Assembly (NCBI GenBank): GCA_905331475.1
Contig: CAJNYU010004398.1
Coordinates: forward strand, 39,493 to 103,492
From: Rotaria socialis
Taxonomy: Eukaryota > Rotifera > Eurotatoria > Philodinida > Philodinidae
Length of the DNA stretch: 64,000 nt
Direction: 5' to 3'
Positions 1 to 12,861 of this stretch are shown piece by piece. Numbering within the stretch: the first letter of the stretch is position 1; each line of letters begins with the position of its first letter. The notes below the pieces were generated by a model that worked only from the letters and a program-made list of their open reading frames with translations, was not told the origin of the DNA and did not search any database. Both the position numbers and the translations under genes were made by a program.

Positions 1-875
1 TTGTCGTTTATTTTCGAATTGTAAATGGTTATTCAGATATCGATTTATATTCGAAGTTGAACTAGACATCTCATGGTATAAAATATGAGAACAGTCATTG
101 TATCTGAATGGGAAGCATGGAAAAGTAGTTGAGTGCCAGAGAGTATTCGAATTTTGTCACGAGTTCATAACCGCTTTCTATAGGAAACAAGTCTTGTTGC
201 GTCAGTTTGATTACTTGTTCTTTCTTCTGTAATTGCTATTCTCATCGTTTTTTTCTTATTTTATGAAAGAAAAAAGAAATATACATGTATATGAAGTTTT
301 TTTGTGTTTTCCTGTTCATTGATTTGATTGTTCTGGTAACTCTGGCGGCTTGAAATGAGCATTAAAATGAGAAAAGTAGGTTGGATGTTCTTCTTCACTA
401 GCTTCACTTAGGGACCAATTCCTTTGTTGCATGAGAAAAGTTAAAGAAGCTAGTTTTTATTATCTTTATCTCGATTTAGTTTTGCTTCTAATTGTTGAAT
501 ATTTGATGAGAAATAAAGTGAAGGCAAGTTTTTTTTCTCTAATTTATATGATTAGTTATTCGGATAGTCATTGAAATATTCTACAGAGAAAAATAAATTA
601 ATAATTACACTTTAACACTTTTTTACTGCGTTCTATGATCACACGTGTTTTTATTATCGTCGTCGCCGTAAAATCGAACAATTTACTTTATTGGGATTTT
701 CTTTTTTCGATTCAGTTCTACTCATGTAATTGCCGAATTTTCACAAGGAAAAACAAATATGAAGGGTAATTTTCTCCTTTTTTCTCCCACTATTGAGCTA
801 TTTTAAGACCGTCGTCTCGTCAAAGCTCCAGTTATTCATGTTTATTTTTCATTCAATCTCTCGTTTTTATTTACT
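1..875. other. AT-rich upstream region, no gene recognised
   Basis: No reading frame here resembles a known protein. It is AT-rich with homopolymer T tracts and presumably carries the promoter and 5' UTR of the glycosyltransferase gene that starts at 876. I see no convincing TATA box. Confidence 0.4.
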
Positions 876-1862
876 ATGAAATCTTCAATGAATTTAAAAT
901 GGATGCTGCTATTTGCTATTATTATTCTATCGTGTATTGCATATGTATTGGTGAGGCAGTATACAGAATCTAAGTCACAAATTTTTATGCCGATATCAAC
1001 TATTTCCAACATAACTTTTACAACAAGTAATAATACGAATGATAGACTACAAGTATCATGGTCTCCTCGTGATCCACCTGTATTAGATATTTTTGTTCGC
1101 ACTTGGCGTGGTGATGGTCATTGGTTGATATATCTACTACGTTCAATTGAAAAATATGTACCACGTACACTCTATCGTAATATAATAATAACGTTTCCGT
1201 TCACTGAAACCTCTTATTTTCAATCATATTTACCGTTCTTTTCTTTACCTATAAAATTAATACAAAGCAACGATGTTTATATTAAGAATGGTCCTAATAA
1301 CGGTAGTTATTACTCTCAAATGTATGTCAAATTTCATGCATATCAATACAGCGATGCTGATTTTTTTATTCATATGGATTCGGATACTATGTTTAAAGAA
1401 CCTATTAGTCGACGAGATTTACTTGATGAACACAATAGAGTATATGTGAAGCGGGTGAAATTTGATACAATGGCAGCTAACTTCCGAGTTTGGCAAAAAC
1501 CTGCAGAAAAAATATTATTAGAAAGTGTTCCATATGAGACTATGACAGGTTTTCCATTCGTTTTTCCACGTGATTTATATGAAAATACTATACGTCTTAT
1601 TGAAAAACGTCATAACAAGCCGATGCTTGCAGCTGTAAGATCAGTGCGGGATTTCATTGAATTTACCACATTGGGACATTATTTGATTACACATATGTCT
1701 AACAATAGATGGGTAGACAATGATAATAAATCATCTAAAGTTGTTCAATCGTGGTCATGGGGAGGTTTTGGACCAACACAAGTGGCATGGTACGAATGCC
1801 TTCTAAGAGCGAAAGATAATAAAATGTGTCATCTGCAACCCTCTGCGACTGACCTACATTAA
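876..1862 (+). CDS. Type II membrane glycosyltransferase-like protein (single exon)
   Basis: A 328-residue protein from one uninterrupted exon. A short basic N-terminus is followed by a hydrophobic signal-anchor (about residues 9-26, MLLFAIIILSCIAYVLV), the usual start of a Golgi type II glycosyltransferase. A luminal domain follows from about residue 70 (DIFVRTWRGDGHWLIYLL). A DXD-type motif, HMDSDT, has its DSD at residues 168-170; in GT-A enzymes such a motif binds the metal and the nucleotide sugar. Later motifs include TGFPFVFPRDLYE and SWSWGGFGPTQVAWYE. The organisation recalls the DUF6492-type putative glycosyltransferases, but I assign this from memory. Donor and acceptor sugars cannot be told. 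The lack of introns contrasts with nearly every neighbour and would fit retrocopying or horizontal gain. The ATG at 876 is chosen because it places the signal anchor at the N-terminus. Confidence 0.72.
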   Translation: MKSSMNLKWMLLFAIIILSCIAYVLVRQYTESKSQIFMPISTISNITFTTSNNTNDRLQVSWSPRDPPVLDIFVRTWRGDGHWLIYLLRSIEKYVPRTLYRNIIITFPFTETSYFQSYLPFFSLPIKLIQSNDVYIKNGPNNGSYYSQMYVKFHAYQYSDADFFIHMDSDTMFKEPISRRDLLDEHNRVYVKRVKFDTMAANFRVWQKPAEKILLESVPYETMTGFPFVFPRDLYENTIRLIEKRHNKPMLAAVRSVRDFIEFTTLGHYLITHMSNNRWVDNDNKSSKVVQSWSWGGFGPTQVAWYECLLRAKDNKMCHLQPSATDLH

Positions 1863-3122
1863 GAGTGGTCTCTCATTTGTTCAATGCTGAGTGATTTCGT
1901 ATTTTACTTTCATATATGAACACACTATCTTCCTCGATGTTTTGTTCTTCATATACAACGATTAATATACTACTCATCGGTATAAATAGAAAATGAACAT
2001 ATGCTAAGTTTAATCAGCAGAACAGGTGATTCAAATTATCGTGAAACAAAGTTTTTATGCATTCAGAGGATTTCATATTAGGTTTTTATCAGTGATGATC
2101 ATTATGAACAAAATTTCTCAGAATCAATACCGATAAATGTTTGTTAATGATATTGTAGTTTATGCATCGTTTCGATATAGCTTGTAATGAAAGGTCTAAT
2201 AAAAATATATTTATGCGATAGTCATCATCATTAAAAGGATTGATCGTTCTCAGTTTTTTTTGACAAATACCATGATCTATTAATATGTATGATTTATTCA
2301 TTAAAATCAGTATAGAACTTTAACCAAAATAGTAACAAACTATTCTAAAAATTATCGTTGACAATGATACATATTTAAGATTTTCAAAGATTCATTTAAT
2401 AGTGAGCCATCTTGTGAATGGTGACATGTTAAATTAACTATTTATTATGGTAGTAATCAAATTTCTGTAGCAGAATTGTCTTGGAAGTTATTTTCAGAGA
2501 CACACAACTGAAACGGCGATATTAATAATATAAGCTATCGCGTCAGTTATTTATTTTAACAGGGAATATAATCAACTTCGAATATTCTGTAGAATGAATC
2601 AAATGAATCTTCAGCTATTTATTTATTTCTCATTGATTGAACATTGGTTACTGTTATTGCTGTTGTACCATTGTCCATGTGTGTATTGACTTGTTGATAG
2701 TTTATTAAATATTTTCAGAGGCATATCTAACTCTTTAGAACATTCGACACAACAGTCTAAGTGTTTTCTTGTATTTATTCATCCACATCCTGATTCATGG
2801 TTAAGATCTCTATTTTAATCGTCTTCATATAAATCGATCAATAAATAAATAATTAATTATCATACTATATCTAGTTCGTTATTTTTTTAAATTTCAAATC
2901 TAGTGGTGCAGTGCGCTTCAAAGTCACTACAAATTGATTTTACGGATATACGTTATCTCATGATCCTAGAAAATATTCGAACCATTCTGTTTCGATATAG
3001 AGCGACCTCTGGTAATCTTAGGATAGCTTGTTGGTAAACAGCTGATATTTTTTTCTTATCCTACATTCTCGCCATAGATCATATATTCATGCTCTATATG
3101 AAATAGAAAGAAACCATTGACA
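1863..3122. other. Intergenic region, no gene recognised
   Basis: AT-rich sequence with only short unconvincing frames. It must hold the 3' end of the glycosyltransferase transcript and the promoter of NPRL3. No repeat or RNA gene was recognised. Confidence 0.4.
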
Positions 3123-6100
3123 ATGGCTCGTATAGTAGGTTATCTGTACTTTTTTTATTTTGTTTTTACCAATTATTTTGTTTTGTAACAGGAATTGGAA
3201 AAAGATCTTATAGCAATATTACTTGTCGTTGAAAGTGCTCATGACAAAAGCAGAGTGTTATATAAATATGAAGAAATCAAGACATACAAACAACTACGTA
3301 ATTATATTTCTTTCCTATTAAGTATAACGTTAAATTTCATCTAAGACTTTTGTAGAGGAACCAACTAGTTTTTATACTCCTTATGCAGTAGTTATTGCTA
3401 AAGATTTTGATCCACCGAGGTAAATTAGTATGAAAAATAGAAAAGCAAACACATATATGAATTAATTTAGTGTTAAAGAAGAGGATGCATCTCGAAGTAC
3501 ATTTTTAAAGTAAGAATATCAATAATTTTATTTTTACTTTTTAATTATTATTTATTTGATTTAGTTTCGATGACACAACTCTTGCAATTCTAACTACTCC
3601 TTATTCCTATGGCAGTCATGTCGAAGTACAAGTTGATGATGTTATTTTCGTTGGCCATACACTTCTTTTAGAAGGCAATCCAAATTTAAAATCATTTGCT
3701 ATATTCTTTGCACTTCGAGTAATTTAAATAGGAAAATATTCATCTAAATTGGCATTAATATTTAATTATTGATAATTTAGGCAATTGCGAAAGCATCTGT
3801 TATATTATCGTATCAAGACATGAGTAAACGTATTGGTACAGCAATACGTTGTGAAGAACGACGAGCATCATATTTAAATCAAGAATATTTAAAATTAATA
3901 AGTGTTATCCAACAACATGAAGCTGAACCAAATGATCCATGTATATGATTGTTTTGAACTGCAAAGTATAATTTCTATTTTTACTTTGAATAGTAAATCG
4001 TTTACCAAATGAAGAAAATACAAGAGAACGCGATCAAAAAGACAACAATAAAGAAATTTACATAATAATGGCTGAACAAAGTCCTTTAGCAGCAACTTTA
4101 AGACAGATATATATGGAGTAAATAGCTTGATTGAGCAAAAAAAAGAAAATACAAAGATTTTGATCGTTTCTGCTTAGTTTACAAGTATCCGGTGAAATAA
4201 ATATATCAATTAATAACTGGTTAAATGTTTCCTGCTGTTTACCACATCGATCAGTACCTATAAACTGCCCGTTAGAAACAGATTATTTTTTTAATGTGCT
4301 TTCAAATGCTGTAGACTATCTAAAGTAAGATATTTTTGTTTTTATTTCGTAGCATTATTGAACGATAGTTTTATGAAAACGAAATTCCCAGTGAAAAATT
4401 TTTTATGATACATTAAATATATATAGAGCAAAAAAAAGGAAATTGATTTGTATGAGAATTTCATCAGAACACTCTCATAATCAATTTTTACGTTATTTAT
4501 GAGAGTGAGGTAGATGTGTTCGATCGAATATCTCCATCCTACGACTGATATATGCTCACGAAATTTTGAAGAAAACAGTTCAAGTATATTACTGAGTTTC
4601 GACATCAAATTACATCAATAATCAATGACAAAATAAGCAATATTACATAATGAAAGTATACATATAGAAATCTGGAAAAATCTTTTGATTCACTAAATAT
4701 CTTACATATTTTAACTAACAGCTAGTGTCTGCCTGTTGATATTAAAACAAATTCTGTAATTGTCACAAAATTCTACTTATGTTCGTACATAAATTGTATA
4801 TGGTTGATAGTCTAGCTAAATAAGTTCTCTCAACACTCCAATCCTAACATGAACAAATCAATGAATTAGTTCGAGTGATATTTAAATGATCGAAACAAAT
4901 TATTAAAATTAGTTATTATGACTCATCGTCTTCTCAAACTTAAGATCGAATCTATTGGGCAAACTATTCCTCATAAGATTTGAATTTCAAGTAAATTACC
5001 AGTTCCAAATCTCTATTTACACGAATCTAGTATAAACAACCCGATGATAGATATCCGTTTGTTTATATATATATATATATATATATGGTTCATTATGACA
5101 TGGTTATAGATAGATAATCGTTTTTTTATATATTTATTGAAGTAAACCTTCATTATATTTCTAGGCCCTATTATGGTTTATTGCTTGTAATAGATCCATT
5201 GGTATTGCTTGCTTCTTTACCAACGGATAGTTCACAAACATTAGTTACACTGATAAAAACTGTTCGTTCATCACATTCATTTTCTAGTTTATCACTAGAC
5301 ACTGGCATACAACTGTCTCAAGTTAGCTGTTTTGTTTTATACTTATTTTGATTCTAGAAATAATCATGTTTTTTTTGTTAAATTTTTTAGATCTATAGTC
5401 TAACAGCTCATTTACTGTTTTGGGGCCGAGCAAAAATTATCTATCCAATTGTTGAAGATAACATTTATATTATCTCACCTGATGCTGATTTATCCAAGTA
5501 TATAAAATAAAAATATGTTTACTAGACTCGTTTAATATGATTGAAAGAGAATACTATAATACACGTAGAATAGAAGTTCACACTTCACAATTTCTACAGT
5601 AGAGCCCTGCAGGGTGCACGTAACCTGGCCTGCCCTGCCCTGACAGGGCAGGCCAGGTTCTGAAATTTTTACAGAGCAGGTTACAGGTTGTCCATATCGT
5701 AACCTGTTAAGCTGAGATTAGTTTTGAACAATCGATATTTCCGGTATCTTTTAAAAAAAATTATGCATGAAGAAAGATGAATTTACCGAGACTAAAGCAC
5801 TCATAATATAAAAAATGATCGGCTATGATAGATTGCAGCTAGTTTTGTTTATTCGATACTTTTCTATTAGAAATCTTGAAGAAATTCAGCGTTATTTTTA
5901 TCCGATTCAAATTTGAAGTACATATAATTAAATGTATTATAAATATTGATAGGAAATTTTGGATATTCCTCTATTTTAAAAATAGCAGGGCAAAGCACGG
6001 CCGGTTACAGGTTACAATAGAAAGTGTTAGGGCATGGTACGCAAAAATGTTCACAGGACAGGGCAGGATCAGGTTACAAAAAATTTACAGGGCAGGTTAC

Positions 6101-7692
6101 AGGTTATAAAAATCTTGCACCCTACAGCCCTCTATGCTACAGACACTGTTGCTTTATGATAAAGAAATATACATAGAATGAGAATCTCCCTATGATAATC
6201 ATAACCAATGACATAATGTTTCGTATTTTAAACGAATAATAGTTATTCAAATAACTGTTTACATATTTTTTTTCTTTTGTTAGGCGAGGATCTCTGTCGA
6301 AAATGTATCACGAAACATTTCAAAATACATTGAATTATCCAACATTACAAGAAGCATTGGCTGAATATTCAGATGCCATTGCATTTCATGATCATGTACC
6401 ACGTATTGAAGATGAAAACGAAAAGGTAAAACTCTATCCAACTAAATTAAAATAGAAAAATAACGATATCATATTTTTATTCTTCAGCATGAACGTCATC
6501 AATGTGTTGAATGGCTACTTCGCCATCGTTTGCTTGTTCAAGTTCATACTTATTTTTATCTTCTTTTACCAAATGATGATCGACACAACTTTAAAGATGA
6601 ATTTAGAAAACTACGTTTACCTCCATCGCGAGCACCGCTTGTGAGAAATTTGTCTGAGATTACAACATTATGTAAGTTTTATTTTTTTCTAGAGGCGTTA
6701 TCCGCATTCAACCGAAGGTTTCGGATCTTTGTCAAAACCTGAGCAATTTCATTTGTCTAGTGAAAATATCGATATACGAGGGAATACATCGAGTATAAAT
6801 GGATTTGAAAATAATATGGGTAAAGAATCATTATTATTTTTTCTTTTCTCGATGCTTTGTTGTGATGAATGTTGTCTGTAAAAAATAGATATTGTTACAA
6901 GAGATTGATAATGTAAAAATAAGAGAAGACGTATACAGTATTGCTCGCCATAGGTGTCATGTCCCATAATTGATAACAAAAGTACGGACGATTATTCAGT
7001 TGTTGAACTACATTGTGACCATACAAATCGAAGTATTTATGATAAAAATGTATGCACTCTCTGATATTTTATCATATAAATATTCAATGTAAAAGAAAAA
7101 CGATAATATCGAAACTTGCTTCTTCCATTGATTCAGATCAAATGATAAATTTCTGATTATTTAATTTCAATTTATTCGAAATAAAGAATTCTTTTTTGTT
7201 TGTTTTAGCTTCATCTCCTATGCCAAGTGCATTATCATATGGATCTACTCATAATTCTAAATCAGCAGATACGATAAGAACCTCGAATAACACTAATCAT
7301 GAGGATGTGTTTGCTTCAGGATCAGTGAGTAGTAGTACAACAGGAATCAGTAATCGAATATCATTACATTATCTTCCACAAATAACACAAGCTCTGCCAA
7401 ATGAACGAGCCGAATATCGTCAACTGCTTGCATCAGCTATTAAAGATGCAAAAGAACAACATGTTGTTGATTTTCTAAGGTAAACATCTACCGTGATTAT
7501 TCTATTCTTGATGTTAAATGTGTTTTAATTTTATTCAGGCTCATAAAATATCTCGATGGAACTTATCATCTAGAAGAAATAGCTTCACTTGAAAATATTT
7601 CACGTTTACAAATATTAACAGTCCTAGAAAATTTTCAATCGATTGTTATTTCTGCTCTTCATCCAGATTCAAATCCTATCTTGCAAATTTAA
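3123..7692 (+). CDS. NPRL3: NPRL3, GATOR1 complex subunit
   Basis: A multi-exon gene for nitrogen permease regulator-like 3. With NPRL2 and DEPDC5, NPRL3 forms GATOR1, the Rag GTPase-activating complex that shuts down mTORC1 at the lysosome when amino acids are scarce. Recognisable blocks in order: an N-terminal longin-like strand (DLIAILLVVESAHDKSRVLY, about 3200-3270), GHTLLLEGNPNLKSFAIFFALR at 3650-3720, ILSYQDMSKRIGTAIRCEE at 3800-3860, PYYGLLLVIDPLVLL near 5166, RHQCVEWLLRHRLLVQVHTY at 6490-6550, and a C-terminal winged-helix-like end with KYLDGTYHLEEI at 7550. The ATG at 3123 sits in a good context and gives a 4-codon first exon spliced at 3134/3192. This choice is inferred. Three introns are long (4327-5163, 5497-6283 and about 6820-7207); the second holds a miniature transposon. 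Exon joins beyond those quoted are approximate. Confidence 0.85.
5064..5086. repeat. (TA)n microsatellite in NPRL3 intron
   Basis: An uninterrupted run of alternating T and A inside a long intron of NPRL3. Similar AT runs lie at about 40298-40313, 58031-58052 and 62579-62601. Confidence 0.9.
5600..6134. mobile_element. hAT-like miniature transposon inside an NPRL3 intron
   Basis: A 535-bp element with 19-bp imperfect terminal inverted repeats. The left end is TAGAGCCCTGCAGGGTGCA; the right end (6116-6134) is its complement with 3 mismatches. It is flanked by an 8-bp near-duplication, TTCTACAG at 5592-5599 and TGCTACAG at 6135-6142 (7 of 8 identical). An 8-bp target duplication is typical of the hAT superfamily. 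Near the left end is a perfect 16-bp inverted repeat with a 6-base loop (5622-5637 and 5644-5659). Near the right end are several copies of an ACAGGGCAGGTTACAGGTT-like word. There is no transposase, so it is non-autonomous. It is GC-richer than its surroundings and lies wholly within the intron, so it should be removed by splicing. Confidence 0.85.
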
Positions 7693-8645
7693 TTAGATTG
7701 AAGGCGAAACATTATATTTTTGCTTGAGTTTTTCTTCTGTATCTGTATCTATTTGAACAGTGATTTATTTTTTGTTACTTGCCACGTATTTTCTTTTTCT
7801 TTCAGATCGTTCTATGTATTATTTATTAAAGAAAAAAAAAGAAGGAAATATGCAGCTAAAAGTATTTTGATTGAAATCACGTCATTTTGGAACACAAATA
7901 AAAAAATATGATCGATTAGAGAACATCTTTTAGTGTTGGCTTTATTGATTAAAGTCGATCAAAATAATCGTGACTCTAATTTTCTTTTGAATGATACTGC
8001 GATCAATTAGTCGAAATGTTTTTTTCACTGATTCGACAAACATACTGATACTCTAAATTGAGATCAATAGTACTTAGTACGAAAGTGCCCAGACAAACTA
8101 TTTCTTTTGTTTACGATCCATCTTGAGTATCAGTAGAAAATCGAAAAGAAAAAAATTGATTCAAATCGATATTTTGCGCTGCTTACGAATAGTTGCCCTA
8201 GAGCTTTGTGGAGCTCATAAGTTACAAATCAAAACCAAATTTTTTGAGAAGTACTTAACTGAATTCCATAATGGATCGACCAGTAAAAATAAATGTTGTC
8301 TAGATAAAATTTTCACTACTCGTTTATCTTATGATTTTATATTATAATTACAAGAATCGATATAACGCGTTGATTTTTCTATAGATTATTTCAAACAATA
8401 TGGTCTATTCAGAAGTCTGTATTCCTTTCATTTTGGTACTTTTTTAAGGCATTAAAGTCGATGGTAATGAATAGATAAATATCGATAGTTGATCGAATTA
8501 TAAACGCCTTTTTGTAAATCGTAAATGGTTTGCACTAAATCGTAAGTAAAAACTACGATCAACTAACTTAAGAAAAAGTATTTGTTTGTATTGCATTATC
8601 ATTTATGGTAAGGTTAGATCTCATATTTTAGATATTTAATATATT
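7693..8645. other. Intergenic region between NPRL3 and DXO
   Basis: No coding region recognised. Just upstream of the DXO ATG a pyrimidine-rich ATTTTAG acceptor (AG at 8630-8631) is followed by ATATTTAATATATT and the start codon. It could be a spliced-leader acceptor or the end of a 5' UTR intron. Confidence 0.4.
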
Positions 8646-10757
8646 ATGGCTAGTGCACAAATAAAAACGGATGGCACACATGAACTTGTAATCGAAGAAG
8701 AGGCTGGTATAATTCAACGTAATATCCAACAAAATTCACCATCAACAAATGAAAAACGCAAGCAATACGAAGATAATCTAGTGGAGTCACCTAGAAAATG
8801 TATTCATAATTCTGATGGAAATCGTTGTTTAATTAAAGAAAACAAGCAGTCTTCATTATCCGTACCATTTTGGAAGACTTTAAATCGTCAGCAATCATCA
8901 TTTCAGTTTCAATCCAATCAAATTGGTTATTTTTCATTACTTAATCGAAAAGATGACAAAGAATGTTTTGAAGATAAACGTTATCTTCGTGGTAATATAA
9001 AAATTATCATTATCTAGTCATTTTAATAATAGCAAATTTACAACTCAATTGTTCATGACTTTTGAGATATTCTAAGAGAGAGAAATCAACATTGAAATAT
9101 GAAGTTTTCCATTGATTAAATGTTCAACTGGAAATCACACTAGTACTCGTACTACCTAAAGAACGATCTTTTTCGTTATTTTTTTCTGTTCTTACGGTTG
9201 AATACTATGTCAGTTCATCAGTCTAGTATTGAGATGAATCTAAGATTAGCTGATCTATTATTCCGTTCAATAATTGGTTCCACATGTATTAAATATTAAA
9301 AATCATCATTCCACTCGGAAGTAGAAATTCGTTGATCAGACAACTGTGTCCGTAACCGAGTAGATTAATTCACAAGATTCGGAATTTTAACTTGTTAGAA
9401 TTTTGTTGACTGTTCTACTAGAAACGAACTTGATCTCAAGAGGTATCTAATTTTCACATATGATATATCTATAAAATATTTTAGTTTACAAATATTCACT
9501 TCAAACACTCAATGTTAATTTTGATTTGAAAGTTGGCGAATCAGATTTTAATTCTGAAGGGCAAAGCAAAAATATTGATGCAATGCTCTGGTGGACATCA
9601 CGGCATAAACAAGATATATTCAGAGATGATAAGTAAATATATTTGTTTTCTCAAATTCTCACTCTTTTGTGTGAAGAGGAATAGTTATATTATTCTTTTA
9701 TCTTAGATTTACATTTGATTTCCTTTCGTGGCGTGGTGTTCTTCGTCTTATTATGTTTTCAATTTTTGAAAAACATTCCGATTGGTTACTGGCTGTAATA
9801 AAATTTAAGAATGCTTTTTTTCTCTGCGAATATGTAACAGATATGCAAGTAAAAGACGAACAAAATATGACTCCTGAACATCGTTCATTTTGTTATTATG
9901 GTCATAAATTCGAAGAATATGTTACTAAAAGTAAATATATGTTATTTGCATGTAATTCTCATCTTTTCTTTTCAGAACCTTTAGATAACACATCAACTGA
10001 ACCTATCACTCCTTCAACACAATTTGCTGGAGTATTTCAAGGAAATATTGGCTCGTACCGTTTATTGTATGGTGCTGAAATGGATTGTATCGTAGAACAA
10101 TCATTATCAATGACTGAAAATATTGAACTTAAAATTTCCGCTGGGAAATCACTAAACGATCTACCATTTCAACAGTAAATACAACAATTTCGCGAATTAA
10201 TTGAATGAATGAATAATTAATTATTTGTTTTAGCAATCGTAAATTTGCTAAATGGTGGCTCCAATGTTTTCTTGTTGGTAATAAATATTCTTTTGTTTTG
10301 TTGTCAAATGCAATCTAAGTATATATTAAAGGTATTAAAACAATGGTAATTGGTTTACGAGATAATAATGGTATTGTCAATAGTCTTGAACCACTAAGTA
10401 TAGCAGACATTGAACGAGCAACAGTAATATTTCAATTTTAAGCTTAATTGATAAATAGAAACTATTTTGTCTTTATAGCATACATGGAATCGTTATTCAT
10501 TTTTCAACTTCTTTCTACTTTTTGCTCAATTTCTTAAAGAAAATGTTACAGATGAATACTCAATGAATCATAAGTAAATTAAATTATAAATGGATTATAA
10601 AAATTATAAATCATTTTTCTTTCTTTTTTCGCTCTTCTTATAAAGGGACGTTGTTCTATTTCGTTTCATACCATCTTCTCAAACAATAAGCATGACAAAG
10701 TCATCTGATTCAAAATATCATTTTCTTCCTGATTGGTTTTACAATCAATTTATTTAA
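8646..10757 (+). CDS. DXO: DXO/DOM3Z decapping and deNADding exoribonuclease
   Basis: Eight exons join in frame: 8646-8991, 9485-9632, 9707-9930, 9976-10174, 10234-10277, 10332-10423, 10479-10573 and 10646-10757. Together they give 419 residues. DXO removes incomplete or NAD caps from RNA and then degrades it 5' to 3'. Family landmarks: FTFDFLSWRGVLRLIM at the start of exon 3, GHKFEEYV, the acidic metal-binding motifs YGAEMDC and IELKIS, KWWLQCFLVG, and the C-terminal FLPDWFYNQF, which matches the usual ending of the family. These match the catalytic E, E-x-D and E-x-K motifs of the DXO/Rai1 group. The N-terminal ~115 residues (exon 1) are polar and poorly conserved, as in relatives. Rai1 is the fungal counterpart; animal context favours DXO. 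Confidence 0.9.
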
Positions 10758-11753
10758 ATTAGCCCATTGTATACATTTACTATATAATATATAATAGAAA
10801 TAGAAATGTTTCGATTTAACAGTTTTTCTTTTTGTCATATGGAAAATGACTTCGATCTTTACCAATGCCATCATGACTATCACATGGACAAAAATGTAAT
10901 ATTTTACGACGTTCACTATGATGAATTAGTGAACGATGAACAATTTGGCGCTATGCAGATTCTTCTGCTTGTTTTTAACTACTTCTTTTTATACAACATG
11001 TTGCCACTGTCCGCGACACTTTGTCTTGGTATAAGCACAGTCTGATTATTCACAATAACATATCACGAGAAATTAAGTTGAAAATAAACTAACTTGATAT
11101 AAAATTCATCAACATAAAATCAACAATAATACAAAACGGAGAAAAATTTTCATCTCTTTCAATCTTGATTTTGCTATACCACTGAAAACTAAACTAAAAT
11201 TTACGATGAGTAAACATTTTCAAGGCCATCTAGTTCTATATGAACTTTGAATAAATGTGATGTTACTCAAGTTCGATAATTGTTTGGAGACAGTAAATGA
11301 AATTGATTCAATTCTATAAAAAAAAAAAACAGAAGATCGTTGTCAACATCAATTAATAAACTTTTCTTTTGCGCTGTTATGTTTGAAGACTGAATTTTAA
11401 ATGAAAACAACAGTAATATGCGTTTCGCAATTGATTGGCTTTTGGACTTCAGCTAGTGTTCTACATCGTTGAGACAAAAATGTAATCATTTTTTCGTGAA
11501 TCAACAAAAGAAAATTCAATACACATGATTGTACAGTTGCATGGATTAAACCTGAAAGAAGAATCCGTTTATATTTCATTGCATAGACAAAGTAAGTACA
11601 ACACGATCCTAAGTGATTTCGGCGGGAAAAAAAATGTTTATTGTAATTTTCTAACTGAATTATATAGCTTTTAATAGAGGTTCAATCTTTCGATATGAAT
11701 TCTATAGAAATCTAGAAAATTTCTGATAATGCGAAGTACCAATTTTATTAGTA
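10758..11753. other. Intergenic region downstream of DXO
   Basis: AT-rich. Short overlapping frames on both strands at 10710-11045 look like chance. No gene or RNA recognised. Confidence 0.35.
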
Positions 11754-11761
11754 TGCTATAT

Positions 11762-12853
11762 TAGCGGCATAACCAGAGGCGGCACATGAACAATTATCCA
11801 TTTCATTTTGAGACTTGCCCATTGTAATTTTACTTTTACAGAATTGTTCATAGGTTCACGAAAAAATAATTGTATCCCGTTGTGCTTTTATGCTTGCACA
11901 TCTTGCTTATGTCTGATAATATTTAGTATGCATAGTCCATTTCAATGTCTTTATTTCCGTTAACCCGATTAGTCTTTTTAGTCAATTTAGTCACTTTATT
12001 AAAGGAACTAACGAGATAACCGAGGAGATCTAAAAGTAAAACATGATAAATTTTATTTTTCGTGGAATCCTCATCATCAGCCATCAACAAACTAAATTGA
12101 GTAATACTTAATCTCAAGAGTTTGAATTCATTGTGCCCTTACGTACTCATCAAGGCAAACGAAAAAATATAAAAAATAAGTAGTATACTTATCGAAATAT
12201 ACATACTGAGAAATAAGAGAAAAAAGTCAGTACGGAGAAAGATTGACGCGTTCTGTTTTTAATTCAATCCATTTCTTCGTTGCAACCAAAAGCGAGAGGT
12301 TTTAGGTATGCGCTTGGATCGGAAAAAAGTACGAAAATTTTCCGACGAGAATACTGATTTCATATTCCAATAATTTCCCGCGTTTTTCTGTGAAAACCGA
12401 CCCGTACTTCTCGATCCGTATAATGAAAACGCTGTTGGTATTACGGTAATTACGTTTTGAAAGGAAATACTTTTTGATTAACTACTTGAAAAATAAGAGT
12501 TGTAGGCGCAGTTTTATTGCCAAAACTTAGAAATTCACAATGAAGATAAAAAAATACGTCTTTGATTAATTTATTTTGTCTACGAAACATGTCGACAAAC
12601 GAACTTTCGATAAAAAGAGGCCGACGAAATAAATCTATCGAATTTTCTTGTCGACAACGTATCGGTAGACTAAATATCTGTCGCCAAACTCTCATGTCGA
12701 AGAATGATATACAATTCATTAGAAGGATTTCATTTCATATTGTTGTGTTTGTTACGTTATCAATACTTTGTTGGACTAACAAAAATGTTTGGCCTATCAA
12801 TAAGAATCTTGTTCATTTTGCCCTTTGGCCTAAAAATTCTAGTTACGCCACTG
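11762..12853. mobile_element. hAT-like non-autonomous transposon (about 1.1 kb)
   Basis: The left end TAGCGGCATAACCAGA (11762-11777) pairs with the inverted right end at 12838-12853, 12 of 16 positions. The right end read outwards is CAGTGGCGTAACTAGA, a sequence often seen at hAT-type termini. Flanks carry TGCTATAT at 11754-11761 and TGCTACAT at 12854-12861, an 8-bp duplication with one mismatch. An imperfect inverted pair, GGATCG...AGTACG and CGTACT...CGATCC, lies at about 12316-12417. No transposase domain is recognisable in the short frames inside. Degenerate ends and the mismatched duplication suggest an old insertion. Confidence 0.7.
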
Positions 12854-12861
12854 TGCTACAT

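Noticed and set aside
10710-11045. Two overlapping opposite-strand frames after DXO
   Set aside because: Low-complexity Phe/Tyr/His-rich translations that overlap each other and DXO's last codons; no domain, no splice support.
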